A DNA stretch of 23,448 nucleotides from Chara braunii. Lineage: Eukaryota > Streptophyta > Charophyceae > Charales > Characeae. Made by a program: the position numbers and the translations under genes. The stretch is from the NCBI GenBank assembly GCA_003427395.1, contig BFEA01000266.1:1214765-1238212 (forward strand), given 5' to 3'. Below the pieces are notes generated by a model. That model worked only from the letters and a program-made list of their open reading frames with translations, ran no database searches and was not told the DNA's origin. Shown here one piece after another: positions 1-9,599 of this stretch (positions are counted from its first letter, which is position 1; each line of letters begins with the position of its first letter).

Positions 1-812
1 GCCGATCCTCACAACCGCGCTAACTCCCAAGTAGATTAGAGAGAAATTTAATCATGCTTGCAGAATTTATAGCTTGCTAATCAGCGCGCGATAGTCGGGA
101 TTGCCAGAGGAACAGGAAAGAAGAGAGAAGGGAAGTGCCTACGAGTGCATGATTGGGCCGCGGCGTGGGGGACGTAGCCTCACTCCACGCTTCGATCCAA
201 CCATGCAACAATCCGGCCAATGAAATAGGAGGTAGAGCGCGCGTGCAGTGACGCGGGAAGGGAATTTCAAGAACGGGGAAGATTACAGTTACACTTGCGT
301 AGCGGGGAAGGAACAAAAAGAGATTACAGTTGAGATTAGAATTTAGGCACGGCAGGAACAGAGTGCAGGTCCCTGTGCAGCAAAGCGCGTGCGCAAGCAA
401 GAGGCGATGTGCAGTTATGGGCGAAAATTCCAACGTACCCAATTTCCTATTTTAATTAAAGTCCTAATTACAAAAAGAAATTGCATGGGCTTGTTCTAAA
501 TTCAAAAATTCCGAAGAAATTACCCGCGCCATTATCATGCCAAAAAGACGAACGCCTTATTTGAAAACAAAAGAAAAAGAAAAGAAAAGCGAGAAAGACC
601 ATAGCCGAAGTTGTTCCCCCGCCGCGCTTGCTAAGGCGCGGGCCTATTGTCCCAAGGTCCATAACCGCCACCGTCTCTTTCCGAAGGACCAAGGAGAAAA
701 CCTCGAAAACTCAAGAAAGAGGGACCGCCATGCAATTTATCCCCAATCCCTCTTTGCACCCCCAATCCCGGTTGCGCAGAAGATGGCGCCTTACAGAAAG
801 TAGTTTGTCACA
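1..812 (-). repeat. 3' long terminal repeat (left copy)
   Basis: Base 1 aligns with base 10600 of the right copy, so only about 9 bp of this LTR are missing from the window. Identity runs, with scattered mostly transition differences, to the shared end at 806-812 (TGTCACA). Read on the minus strand the LTR begins TGTGACA and, judged from the right copy, ends TGAACA, the usual TG...CA boundaries. This copy carries about 100 bp at roughly 697-798 that the right LTR lacks. The right copy joins the flanks directly, which looks like a deletion there at short GAGA/GAAA similarity. The LTR should hold promoter and polyadenylation signals, but I could not identify a confident TATA box. Confidence 0.9.
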
Positions 813-859
813 TATGTGACGCCCAGGGGGTTCCATCCTGTGCAAGCTCCCGCTTGCAC
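807..859. other. Palindrome and hairpin at the 3' LTR/internal junction
   Basis: A perfect 14-bp palindrome (GTCACATATGTGAC, 807-820) straddles the LTR end at 812/813. A perfect 8-bp stem with a 4-nt loop follows: GTGCAAGC at 840-847 and GCTTGCAC at 852-859. This is where a polypurine tract should lie for second-strand priming, but the minus strand here is not purine-rich. Whether the structure plays a role is unknown. Confidence 0.6.
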
Positions 860-1270
860 CCACATCTCTCCCAAGTTTGAAGAGGGAAACATAAGGAAGG
901 GAGAAAGAATTACAATCACACCAATATTACACGTGTCGTTACCGTAGGATAAGAGTGTGGACGTCATCCTTTCGACACGTCATTCGAGCCGCCCTTGTTT
1001 CAAGGGTGGGGTAGTCGGAAGATGGCGGGGATAGACGGGGGAGGATCATTTGGGAGAGGCGGTAAGAAATTTGACATCCCCATCACCGTTTCCGGGAGCT
1101 CCTGGTACCTGATGATGCGATGGATGCGGGGGAAGTGATTTCCGCCTTCAGGGAGGGAAGCAAGATAATCGGGATAGAGGGTTGAGAAGGTGTGAAACAG
1201 CGCCGCGCGGAACTGCTCATGATCTGCACACACGTGAATAGTTTCCGTGATGATGCAGTAGACTTCAATG

Positions 1271-1391
1271 ACGTCGGCGACAAGGCGGGTGGTGTAGAAT
1301 TGGTGGAAGGTCGAAGAGACACATTGGGTGGCGGGGTGCGGATATACGTCGGCGACGAGGCGGGTGGCGTAGAATTGGTGGAAGGTCGAAG
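1271..1391 (-). repeat. In-frame 75-bp-period tandem duplication in ORF3
   Basis: The 46-bp segments 1271-1316 and 1346-1391 are nearly identical and offset by 75 bp, exactly 25 codons, so the reading frame is kept. Both encode a segment containing STFHQFY followed by TRLVADV on the minus strand, differing by one Ala/Thr change. An in-frame duplication suggests the ORF was translated and under selection when the duplication arose. Confidence 0.85.
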
Positions 1392-1699
1392 AAGGAAAAG
1401 GATTGGAGGGGAAAGAGCGCGGAGTGTCGATCTGTCGGAAGGTGATGTAATCAAGGGGATGGCGGGATAAGGAACAGGGACGTAGCCTGATGTCCCGCAT
1501 TGCCACGAGCTCGAACTGAGGGACGGGGGGAAGGGGAGGGGGAGCGGGATCGCCTGTGCGTCGCCGTGCCAGAAGTCTCTGCATGAGGGTGCTCATCTTC
1601 CTTGGCTGGCGGCTCGGGATCTTTAGCCGGGTCGTCCGGAACAGGCAGATCAACTCCCACCAACAGCTCCAATGGCCGCTTTCCTTCCGCGATGGCCGC

Positions 1700-1962
1700 C
1701 CTGCGCCGCTCTGCCTCCGGATCCTCCTCCTGGGCCTCCACTTGCTCCGCTTCTTCCTCTCCGGCCGCTTCTTCTTCTCCGGCCGCTTCTTCTTCGGCCT
1801 CCTCCCGCTCTTCTACTTCTTCTTCTTCGTCTTCTTCTTCTTCGCTCACCACCCCCGTCTCATGCTCACTATGCTCACTATAATCCTCGTCCTCTTCGGA
1901 GGTCTCTTCCTCGCTTTCCTCCTCTTCCTCGTCCTCTTCTTCCTCCTCCTCTCCTCCGCTCA
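1700..1962 (-). repeat. CTT/CTC-rich tract encoding a Glu-rich region of ORF3
   Basis: On the plus strand this is a pyrimidine-rich run of CTC, CTT and TTC triplets. On the minus strand it reads as GAG/GAA/GAC codons in the ORF3 frame, giving a poly-acidic stretch with small Ala-Gly-Glu repeats. Plus-strand ORFs of Leu, Phe or Ser across the same bases are shadows of this composition. Confidence 0.75.
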
Positions 1963-2996
1963 CCAGGTTGAAGAGAGCGTCTGTAATCGTCCCGGGATCC
2001 AGGTAGTTGTGCGATGGGTAACACGCATTGTCACCATCGCCGTCTAGGCATGCCGACCATTGCAGATATGGTACCAGGCGGCGCGAGAGGATGTGTGGTA
2101 CGGAACTTTTGTCGGAGTGCGAGATGACGTCAAGTGGAAGGTCGTCGAGTAACTCGGTCTGAAGGACCAGCAGTTCGTTTATAATCGTCCATCGATGGCC
2201 CATCTCGACCGATCCGAAGACGAATCCTAGAAAATCCCCCTCCGTGTCCGTCCTCCAAGCTTGAATGAGTAGCAGCTCGACGTTCTCACTAACAGCGGGC
2301 TGCTCACCGTCCTTCCACCACGTCAGATCGATATCAACTAAGCACAGCGAAAGAGTCACGTATGTCTGCCACCACCTTAGCCACTGCCCCGGCTTGATCC
2401 TTGGAAGCATAAGCGAGCGTACGCAAAAGAGAGGCGGGGATGGAGGGCGGACTGCCAAAAGAGAGGAAAGGCAGCTGGGAGGATGAAAGTAGAGAATCAT
2501 GAGCGGTTCATTGGGGGCGTGGGAAGGGGACAAGCTCGGGAATGAGCACCGCTGGTGCGTGCCGATAGTGGCGAATGCTGTCTATGTCAATACTGTCTGT
2601 ATTGACGATGTTCTCCCCCCGCTGCGCGAGCATCGGACTCCACACCCTCGATAATTGCGCTCGCGGGTCACCACTCTCGCAACGAGTCAAGGATGGCCGT
2701 ATGCGTTCTGGGATCGAGCGGCGTAAGATCCCCGTTGAAGATGATGACTGCCGAAATGTGAGCAGTTCATGGCGCCGAGAGCCGACAGTAAGTTGAGGCT
2801 TCGGCCAACACGTGTGACCTACTGTTGGGGATCGCACATCGAAACTCTGCTGCCGCGTAGAATCCCGTTGTACTGAAGAACTGGGCGAAGCGGAGAGCGT
2901 CCAGGCTGATGCGCGGATGATACACTTGCCGAATCGACGAGATATGCCCACCTGGCGCCAACATGCATTCACTGAGTACCTGCTCCGTGGAGAAAC

Positions 2997-4175
2997 TCAT
3001 GGCGGAAAGGAGGGAGAAGATGAGCGAGTAGGAAGGAGAGAATGAGACTCGTCACTATCCCACTCGGACCCTGAAATCGACCCCGCTGGAGAAGGAGGGG
3101 AGGAAGTCGAGCGATGGCGGAGGTAGGACATATGGTGGACGATAGGTCTAGCCGACCGGCTACCGGACACCTCAGGAGCAAGCCGCACCGTGTTCACGCC
3201 GTTAGGACCGAGCTCGATCACTCTGAAGCATCCGTAGAATCGTGGCGCTAGCTTGCCCTGGCGCGCACATTTCCTTACCTGCACCAAGTCCCCCAATTTG
3301 TACTGGGGCCGACGGCCAGCATTCCCATTTCAGGCCTCATAACTCCGGACCTGGCGTCCGTGGGCGAATTCAGTCATACGCTGTCTTTTCCGGGCCAATC
3401 TCGGAAGGACCCGTTCCGTAAGGTCCAGATGGCGCTTAGCCTTGTCCTTGACCGTCGCCCGCGTGGGATGTTTGTCCAGCGCCGTTTTGTTATTTAGGTT
3501 CGGTATCGAGACACAAGATAGGCTGTTGGTACGTAGCTGGAAAGGTGAAAGTCCGGTAGATTCATGCGGGGTGCCTCGGTGTATAGCTCAGATGTGATCT
3601 ACGATATCAGGTCACTGCCACGTGTCCTTAGCTGCAATATTCCGTCGAAGTGCTGTTTTAATTACTCGGTTGGCATTTTCCACGAGGCCGTTCGATTGAG
3701 ACATATGAGGAGCCGTATTACGAATAGACATCCCGTGTACGACCAGGTTCCTCATGACTTCTCCCTTGAATTCAGCTCCGTTGTCGGTAAGGATTTCCTC
3801 GGTGTCCTGATGTATCCCAAGGAAACGGTTGACATACCACGATATTTTCGCTGTGTGTCTTGTCCGACACGGGTAGGCCTCGATCCGCTTTGAGAAGTGG
3901 TCGACGAATACCAAGAGAATCGAATATTCGCAACTATTCGGTCCAGGGGGGACGATAATATCCGTCGTGTCCATGCTAACCCTCTGAAATGGTCGTTGGA
4001 CTACGGTGGGCACTATCGACCTAGGTGGCTGAATCGGTGCCTTGTCGGCCACACATACAGAACAATTTTTAACAATATATTTAATGTCGTCCCGAATGTT
4101 GGACCAATACCATTCGTTCTTGTCAATGGCGGACTCGGTGATCCTGACCATGAAATGGACTGCTGTCTCTTCGTG
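2997..4175 (-). other. Integrase: HHCC, DDE core and GPY/F-type tail
   Basis: The HHCC zinc motif is seen as H-x5-H and C-x2-C (residues 215, 221, 252 and 255 of the frame starting at 4817). The catalytic core has an Asp in V-S-M-D-T-T-D, an Asp in L-T-D-N-G-A-E-F and a Glu in S-N-G-L-V-E-N about 35 residues later. After stops at 3612 and 3588 the same frame continues with an H-R-G-T-P-H..STG-SPF segment, then, past a TGA at 3330, a Y-K-L-G-D-L-V..KLAPRF-YG..F-R-V..VRL module typical of gypsy integrase C-termini. It ends in a Ser/Pro-rich tail with no chromodomain. Integrase joins the cDNA ends to target DNA. Confidence 0.92.
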
Positions 4176-4466
4176 GGCTGCCTTAACCCAGTCATACCTC
4201 ATGAACGGTTGCGGAACCACCATCCATATTCCGCTCCCGTTTGTTTTGTGCTTTTCTAACCGTACCTCATTCCACCTATAGTCCAGCGCCCTTTCATGGG
4301 TCCGTCTCCGATCGTCCTTGGAGAATTCTCGAAGAGGGTTCCCTACGACGGTCGCTATCAAAGCGACATATGTCCACACCTCTGCCCGTCTATACTGTAA
4401 GATATTTTCCAGGCCTTCCGACGTCGCTTCCAAGAATCGAGCCTCCGTCGGAATCTTGTCAGTACG

Positions 4467-4628
4467 GCACAGGTGGCAGAGCCACCTCTTCTGCGGACTC
4501 CTATACTGGACGCATGATCCATGGACCCTGACTACGCACGTGGCACACTCTACCCACTCGACGTACCCTTCGTTTTTTGGCTTGACCGAAATGGAGTGGA
4601 TGCTCGAGATGGACTCACATGGAAAACA
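4467..4628 (-). other. PHD-like zinc finger between RNase H and integrase
   Basis: In the 4817-3612 frame, residues 64-117 read C-x2-C, 23 residues, C-x2-C, x4, H-x2-C, 11 residues, C-x2-C. This is the C4HC3 spacing of a PHD finger. Two further PHD hallmarks are present: a Trp two residues before the third cysteine (in W-V-E-C-A-T-C) and a Trp two residues before the final C-x2-C (R-W-L-C-H-L-C). It is separate from the integrase HHCC zinc motif, which lies about 100 residues further on. PHD fingers in other proteins read histone H3 tails, so a role in choosing integration sites is a reasonable inference, not shown here. Alternative: another cross-brace zinc finger of similar spacing. Confidence 0.75.
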
Positions 4629-4720
4629 GAAACGATCGGGGAGGTAGAATAGAGAAGAGGAAGAAGGAGAGAGAGGGCCCTTAACATTTTCTTCTCTCTG
4701 GGCCGCCATAAGGACACGTG

Positions 4721-6619
4721 TCACTTCTTCGCCTGCCGAGGGAAAACCTTCACCTGGCCGTACCCGGGTCCCTTGGGCTGTTCCGGGTCCTTCCACGGAG
4801 TGATCTCTTCGCTGCATGGCACCTTGCCTGGCCGGTGCAGCCGTGTCAATCCGTCAGCGTTCCCATGTCTTTCTGTTTTTCTGTGGACAATATCGAAGTC
4901 ATACTCCTGCAGCCTCACCGCCCATCGCCCAATCATTCCCGTGTTGAGGGCCAGCAATTGCTCGTGATCCATTACGAGGAGGAACTTCTGCCCGTAGAGA
5001 TACGGGTGGAAGTGCTGGATTCCCCAGACGACAGCGTAGCATTCTCCTTGTGGCGCCGAGTCATTCTTCCTTTCGTCCGGCACTGTCCTCGAAGCATATT
5101 CGACCACGTGCTCCCGCCCGTCTTTCCCCTTCTGAGCTAGGATAGCGGAGATAGCCTCGGGCTGCCAGTCAGTAATGAGTAGGAACTGGCTCTCGGGATC
5201 GGGCCGGATTAAAATAGGGGTCGAGGCCAGGGCCTCCTTCGAAGTGCAAAAGGCCTGCTCACACTCCGCGTCCTAGTTCAGCGGCTGGTCCTTCCGCAAG
5301 AGGTTCGTCAGGGGCCGAGCGACTGCCGCAAAGCCCTTGATAAACCGTTGATAGTACGAGGCCAGTCCCACGAAGGCTTGAACCTGCGTCAATGACGTGG
5401 GCGTGGGTGCTTCCTGAACAGCCTCGACCTTCCTCGAATCCGGTCTCAAGCCTCCTCGGGTTACCACGTATCCCAGGAATGAGATCTCGGACAGGAAGAA
5501 TTCGCTTTTCTCCAACGCAATCTTGAAACCGGCGTCCTGCAGCGAGCCAAGTGTCCATTCAATATGCTGCGTGTGTCCTTGGAATGATTCAGAATACACC
5601 AAAATATCGTCCATGTACACGATAACGCAAAAATTCATCATGCCCTGAGTTAACCTGGTCTTGTTTACGAAGTTATGGAAAGTGACATTCATTGTCCGCC
5701 GGAAAGTCCCCAAGCATTGCATATACCCATAGGGCATCGAACCCACTACCACGTGCCCTCAAACAAGACAAACGCCGTCTTCGGCCGATCCTCTTCCCTC
5801 AAGGATATGGTGGAACCCGTGCCGAATATCAAATTTACTAAAATAATTCGCACAACCAATCGCATCCAGCAGATCATCAATTCGAGGGAGGGGGTACACA
5901 TCCTTGATCGTGATGTCATTCAATTTCCGACAATCAATGCAAATGTGAATCGATCAGTTCTTTCTCGGAAACAAAACTACTGGAAAGGACCAAGGACCTG
6001 TAGCGGTTTCTATCCAACCGTTAGCCTCGAATTCCCGGATTCGCTCGAGTGCCGCCTTTCGTTCTGCCAATGAGTATCGATACGGTTTGCAATGAATCGG
6101 CGGGTGATTGTCGGTCTGAATCTCGTGTTGGATTATTAAGGATAACCCGATGTCCGCGTCATCAATGCTGATAGCACCCCGATATTCCTGTACGATCTCT
6201 GCAATAAGTAGATGGGTTCCGTCGGGCACGTATTCTGACACGTGTAACTCATAAGGCCGTCCGTGTATATCAACTATAACGTGTTTGGTATGTACTGCCT
6301 TAGAGTCACAGGGCGGCGGGGAAAAGATGAAAGAGTTGTCCGATCGCCACGAGAACACGGTGGCTACGATCTGGGCTTCCTCATCTCGGATGGCCACATG
6401 TTCTTCGGGGGTTATCCCGTCCGCGATATCCCGGGGATCCACCGATTTCTCAGCGATCCCGACATCAAACAGCGAGGCTTCGGGGCACCTAGGGGGTTCC
6501 GGAGCCTGTACTTCCGCTCCCAGACGCAACAATTGTATCTCCTTGTCTGTGGTAAGAAGCGATCGGGGAGGGGGTTCCGTGACGTCGCAGAAGGACCGCT
6601 TATCTACGTATCGGGACAA
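4721..6619 (-). other. Reverse transcriptase and RNase H domains of pol
   Basis: The upstream part (6619-5954) ends in the finger region of a gypsy RT, with a P-I-H-C-K-P-Y-R-Y segment and a G-W-I-E motif before a TGA. The next conserved block (C-I-D-x-R-K-L-N-D) follows immediately in the same frame. Two frame changes near 5800 and 5755 surround the K-T-A-F block. The catalytic YMDD box lies at 5617-5606, followed by the F-L-G-Y-V-V motif of the RT thumb. A TAG at 5273 falls just before the RNase H connection. RNase H shows its acidic residues in TDWQ, GECYAVVW and MDHEQ, then a conserved N-A-D-G-L-T-R end. These domains copy the element RNA into DNA and remove the template. Confidence 0.92.
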
Positions 6620-7588
6620 GCAAGGGAGTAGCGCCCTCGTACAGGGTCCGAGGGGGTTCCGAAGAGTCGGGCATCCTTGACACTTGTACCAGGGGTTCTC
6701 CTATGATCAGAGCTCGAGTTCGTTGGACATTTTCTTCGGTCAGTACGAACGTTTTCGTCGTTTTCTGCTAGACAGGATAACGGGTTACCTTTCGCATCAA
6801 CTCTTGAATCATCGGGTCCGTCTCGTACTCGTTTTCCGAATCCTCGGGGAGTGGGGACGCGTGTTCTTCGCTACTAGTCTCTAAGTCCTCTAGGAGTCCG
6901 TCCCAGGCGATTGTTCGAATCGGCCCGCCTACCTCTGGGTAAGATCTACGTGGCGGGTTGGTAGCCATGCGGAGGGTGAGGCGCATGGGGACTGCGTACA
7001 GCTTACCCCCGGTGTTCTTGATAATCACCTCCCGCCGCTCAAAGTCTAGATTAGCTTTGATGCGCAGAGAATGGTCATTTTTTTGGAGAAGTCCCAGGCG
7101 CACAGGCTCTGAGGTACCAGGGGTATCCGACTTTATCTACCTTACGGGGGCCTTCCCCTTGGCCGTTGCCAGCTTGGTGAGTGCGAATCGTTTCCGATTG
7201 GCCTTGCAATACTGGAGCATGCGATTATTGGCCTGTTCTGATATGGACAACAGGTGGCCGATCGGAAGCGGAATGCAGTGGTCAAGAGCTCAGACAATGT
7301 CCAAAACATCGATCTTTCCGGTGAAGAACTCAGGACCGCCGGATTCCATCTGTCCCGGGGATGGTCACCATTCGGAAATCTTGTGCTCGTCGTCCGCGGG
7401 CCGGATTGCCCTTATCATCCCAAGCCCCGGATATCCCAAGGAGAGGAATTGATCTAGTGGGATGAGCTCTGCGGCTTTCTCGATTACCCCTGTGTTTGAT
7501 ATCGCCACGTTCGTCTCTTCTACCATGGTTCCCACCCGTCCGGGCCCGTTAGCTAAGGGAGCTGCAGCTGTCGGGGCTGCCCCTATTC

Positions 7589-8695
7589 TTACTTGTCGCT
7601 GGGGCAATCTCGGGTCATGCGGCCGGGTTGATGGCAGGCATAACACTTGTCAGTCCTAGGGGCCAGTCCTGCGCCAACTCCCGCGGCTGCGGGAGCAGGC
7701 GCTTGGGTGACCAAAGGGGCAGCGCGAACGTTAATGGGACACATGGAGCGCATCAGCGACTCCATGTGGGCATTGTGCTCGTGCTGTTCCTTTTTGCTGT
7801 CTTGCATGAGGCTAACCAACGTACGTGTAAGGTCCATCACAGCATTCGATTTTTCTGCCTTCTCTACCGGGGCGGGTGCCTGTGCAGCCGCCTTGGGCGT
7901 TGATGGTCCTGCTCCCTGATCGGGAGGGTGCCGCAAGGCTGCCACCTGTTCCAGGTAGGTAATAGGGCCTGACAAGAAGCCCATATTTTCAAATTTATGT
8001 TGCAGGGCTGCTAGTTCCATCCTGGCGCGGGTCAGTTCCGTAGAGTCACCTTCTTTAGCGTGATCTTCTCCCTCGAGGAAGCTAGCAGCGAACTTTCGCT
8101 CCATCTCTTCTGCTGCGTCCATGATTTGCGTCAAGGTGAAGGTGATGGGGGAGAACTGTTTTCGTATCTTAGCCCGTATAGCTCTGCTTCGAAGTCCATC
8201 TATGAAAAAATATCTTCCTACCTTCTCATCTCTCTAAGATTTTACAAACAGTCGGTAAAACCGACTACGGTATTCCACGATGGACTCGAGGGGCTTCTGC
8301 ACTCTGTCTTTGATCATAAAGAACACTTGTTCTGGATGTATGTAGTCGAATCAATGTAGGAAGTCCCTCTCGAAGGTAGTAAGGTCAGTCCATACGTAGG
8401 TGCTAAACCAGTGATGGGCGTCGCCTCCTAATCGGGCTGGGATGTTTATCCTGGCTTCATCATTATCGTATTGCTGTGCTCGGAGTGTGGCAAGCCATGC
8501 TCCTGCCAGGTGGTGCGCGAGATCAAATAAATACAGATCGGGTGGGGTTGCTGGAGCGCGGGCACGTGCTGGCTGGGGCACGGGCTGAGGTGCAAGCCCC
8601 AGGCCGCCCCCTGCCCCGCCTTGTGCTTGATTGGCCGGGGCCTGATTAGCATTCATGTCGTCCACCGATCTGCCCGCAGACCTGCTCCTTGTCAC
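7589..8695 (-). pseudogene. gag: gag: capsid/nucleocapsid protein, broken
   Basis: The frame is open upstream to 8786. A GTG at 8695 and the first ATG at 8656 are possible starts, and a non-AUG or lost start is also possible. A Pro/Ala/Gln-rich N-terminus leads into a retrotransposon gag (capsid) region with an A-x-x-W-F pattern and a W-T-D-L-x-x-F-E-R-D-F segment, interrupted by TGA at 8351 and TAG at 8234. A Glu/Lys-rich helical segment and an Ala/Pro linker follow. The nucleocapsid zinc knuckle near the C-terminus reads CYAC-HQPG-R-MTRD-C: the CCHC spacing is kept but the metal-binding His is Arg (codon CGC). The natural stop is TAA at 7589. Gag packages the RNA into virus-like particles. 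Confidence 0.85.
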
Positions 8696-8786
8696 TACAG
8701 GTTCGCGTGTCGACGCGTTCCTTTGCGCAGACCGTCCCCGTTTTGGGGTCGCCAGATCGATTGAACTGGAGAGCCGAGCAACTTGT

Positions 8787-9146
8787 CAATCCCTTGTCTT
8801 GACACGTGTCGGCTCCGATACCAACCTCACGCCCAGCGCGACTTCCTGTTTTCGGAATGTTAGTGGGCCTGGAAGCGCGAAGAGGGATGTGCCAAGGATT
8901 TTTGGAAAGTGGGGGTGGAGTTCCAGGTCGGAACTGGAATCTCTTGTGTCAAGTTTCAGGGGTAGAAGTGCAAGTGGTTCCTCTAGCTCAGAGTTGGGGT
9001 GGGCGCCGTTCCCACGGTCGGGGCCGGGGAAGAGCCGGGTGCACGAACGGGGTGTTGCGGGCGTCGCTGTGGGAATGCTCGTACCTCTGTCGTCCGACGC
9101 AGAACTCAGAGTCAGAAGCTGGTGAGGAGGACTTGCTGGGTTCTCG
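8787..9146. other. Leader sequence between leader ORF and gag, no feature seen
   Basis: This is part of the long 5' leader of the retrotransposon. Plus-strand ORFs exist here but show no recognisable domain and run antisense to the element. I see no promoter, repeat or RNA gene. Confidence 0.4.
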
Positions 9147-9599
9147 TCATTCTCTTTGGGGAAGAGTCTGACGCGTGGCCTCCGTCGGCTCGCACTCGTT
9201 GGGCTGTTGGCACTCTGGGCATGGAGGCCGGGGCCAGAATCGGGATATGGAGTCCCAGGGGGTAACTAGCAGTCGGTGATATGGGAGGACGATGTAATGG
9301 GGAGGGAAATTGGTCATGATAGCGACGAAGCCTGGGGTGATAAAGTATTGCTGGTGTCTACTGTCAGGATACTTGGGAATTCGGGAGTCCCGGTTGATTG
9401 CCAGTTGGAAATCGCCCCTACACAGTCTCTCGCGTTCGGTTTGGCAGGGTAAATCAAGGTTCCGCAAGTTTTGCTGTCGTCTGATCCGTTGCTGTCGGAC
9501 TTGCTGTCGTCGGATCTGTTCCCTTTCCCAATATGTCCTATACTCGGGGTCTCTCAGACTTTCACGGTCGGTAATCCAAAAAGGAGTTTTGACCGCCAT
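9147..9599 (-). CDS. Possible leader ORF upstream of gag, unknown function
   Basis: An uninterrupted minus-strand frame runs from 9620 (a GTG directly after a stop) to a stop at 9147. The first ATG at 9599 gives about 150 residues. The N-terminal third is very rich in Arg and Gln (repeated R-R-Q-Q), the middle is Pro/Tyr-containing, and the C-terminus has a C-P-E-C..N-E-C cluster. No family is recognised. It is intact although gag, pol and ORF3 are all broken, which may mean it is short enough to have escaped, or simply that it is a chance ORF in the roughly 1.9-kb leader. Confidence 0.35.
   Translation of the reverse strand: MAVKTPFWITDRESLRDPEYRTYWEREQIRRQQVRQQRIRRQQNLRNLDLPCQTERERLCRGDFQLAINRDSRIPKYPDSRHQQYFITPGFVAIMTNFPPHYIVLPYHRLLVTPWDSISRFWPRPPCPECQQPNECEPTEATRQTLPQRE

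Larger units (their letters stand above)
1000..3000 (-). pseudogene. ORF3: extra retrotransposon ORF after pol, acidic, frameshifted
   Basis: A coding region of about 650 codons lies between integrase and the 3' LTR, where simple gypsy elements have nothing and env-bearing ones have env. Its ATG (3000-2998) overlaps the pol stop (2999-2997) as ATGA. It reads in pieces: 3000 to about 2620 with TGA at 2767 and 2668; a frame change near the C6 run at 2615-2620; another near 2530 into a 2533-1451 frame; and a third near 1550 into a frame ending at 1000. The middle piece has a globular-looking N-terminal half with several Trp pairs, then about 85 residues made almost wholly of Glu/Asp with some Ala and Ser (about 1700-1962), then an Arg/Ser/Pro tail. 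The last piece contains a duplicated 25-residue unit. I see no signal peptide, clear membrane segment or furin-like site, so it is not a recognisable envelope. The function is unknown. Some frame changes could be sequencing errors in homopolymers. Confidence 0.6.
2997..7649 (-). pseudogene. pol: pol polyprotein, broken
   Basis: The frame opens at 7649 and overlaps the gag end (7589) by about 60 nt in the -1 frame relative to gag, the usual gag-pol frameshift layout, although no classic slippery heptamer is visible in the overlap. Order: a linker ending near 6620 that should contain the protease (no D-S/T-G active site found in the readable frame), reverse transcriptase (about 6200-5300), RNase H (about 5230-4800), a PHD-like finger (4628-4467), integrase (4175-3300) and a GPY/F-type tail ending at a TGA at 2997. 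In-frame stops lie at 7365, 7290, 7137, 6768, 5954, 5273, 3612, 3588 and 3330 (lowest base of each). Frame changes fall near 6610, 5800, 5755 and between 4817 and 4721. Apart from these breaks the translation runs continuously through conserved motifs, so these look like decay after insertion. Confidence 0.9.

Noticed and set aside
1556-2047. Plus-strand ORFs rich in Leu/Phe or Ser opposite ORF3
   Set aside because: Shadows of the Glu-rich minus-strand tract; no independent coding signs.
1000-3000. ORF3 as an envelope gene
   Set aside because: No signal peptide, no clear transmembrane helix and no cleavage motif visible; strongly acidic composition.
2997-3200. Chromodomain at the integrase C-terminus
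   Set aside because: After the GPY/F-type module only a Ser/Pro-rich tail follows; no chromodomain aromatic cage pattern.
3564-4647. Several plus-strand ORFs opposite integrase
   Set aside because: Antisense to a clearly conserved integrase frame.
2668-8353. Reassigned TGA codon (alternative genetic code)
   Set aside because: TAG stops and frameshifts occur as well, pol and ORF3 end in TGA, and CpG decay explains the pattern.
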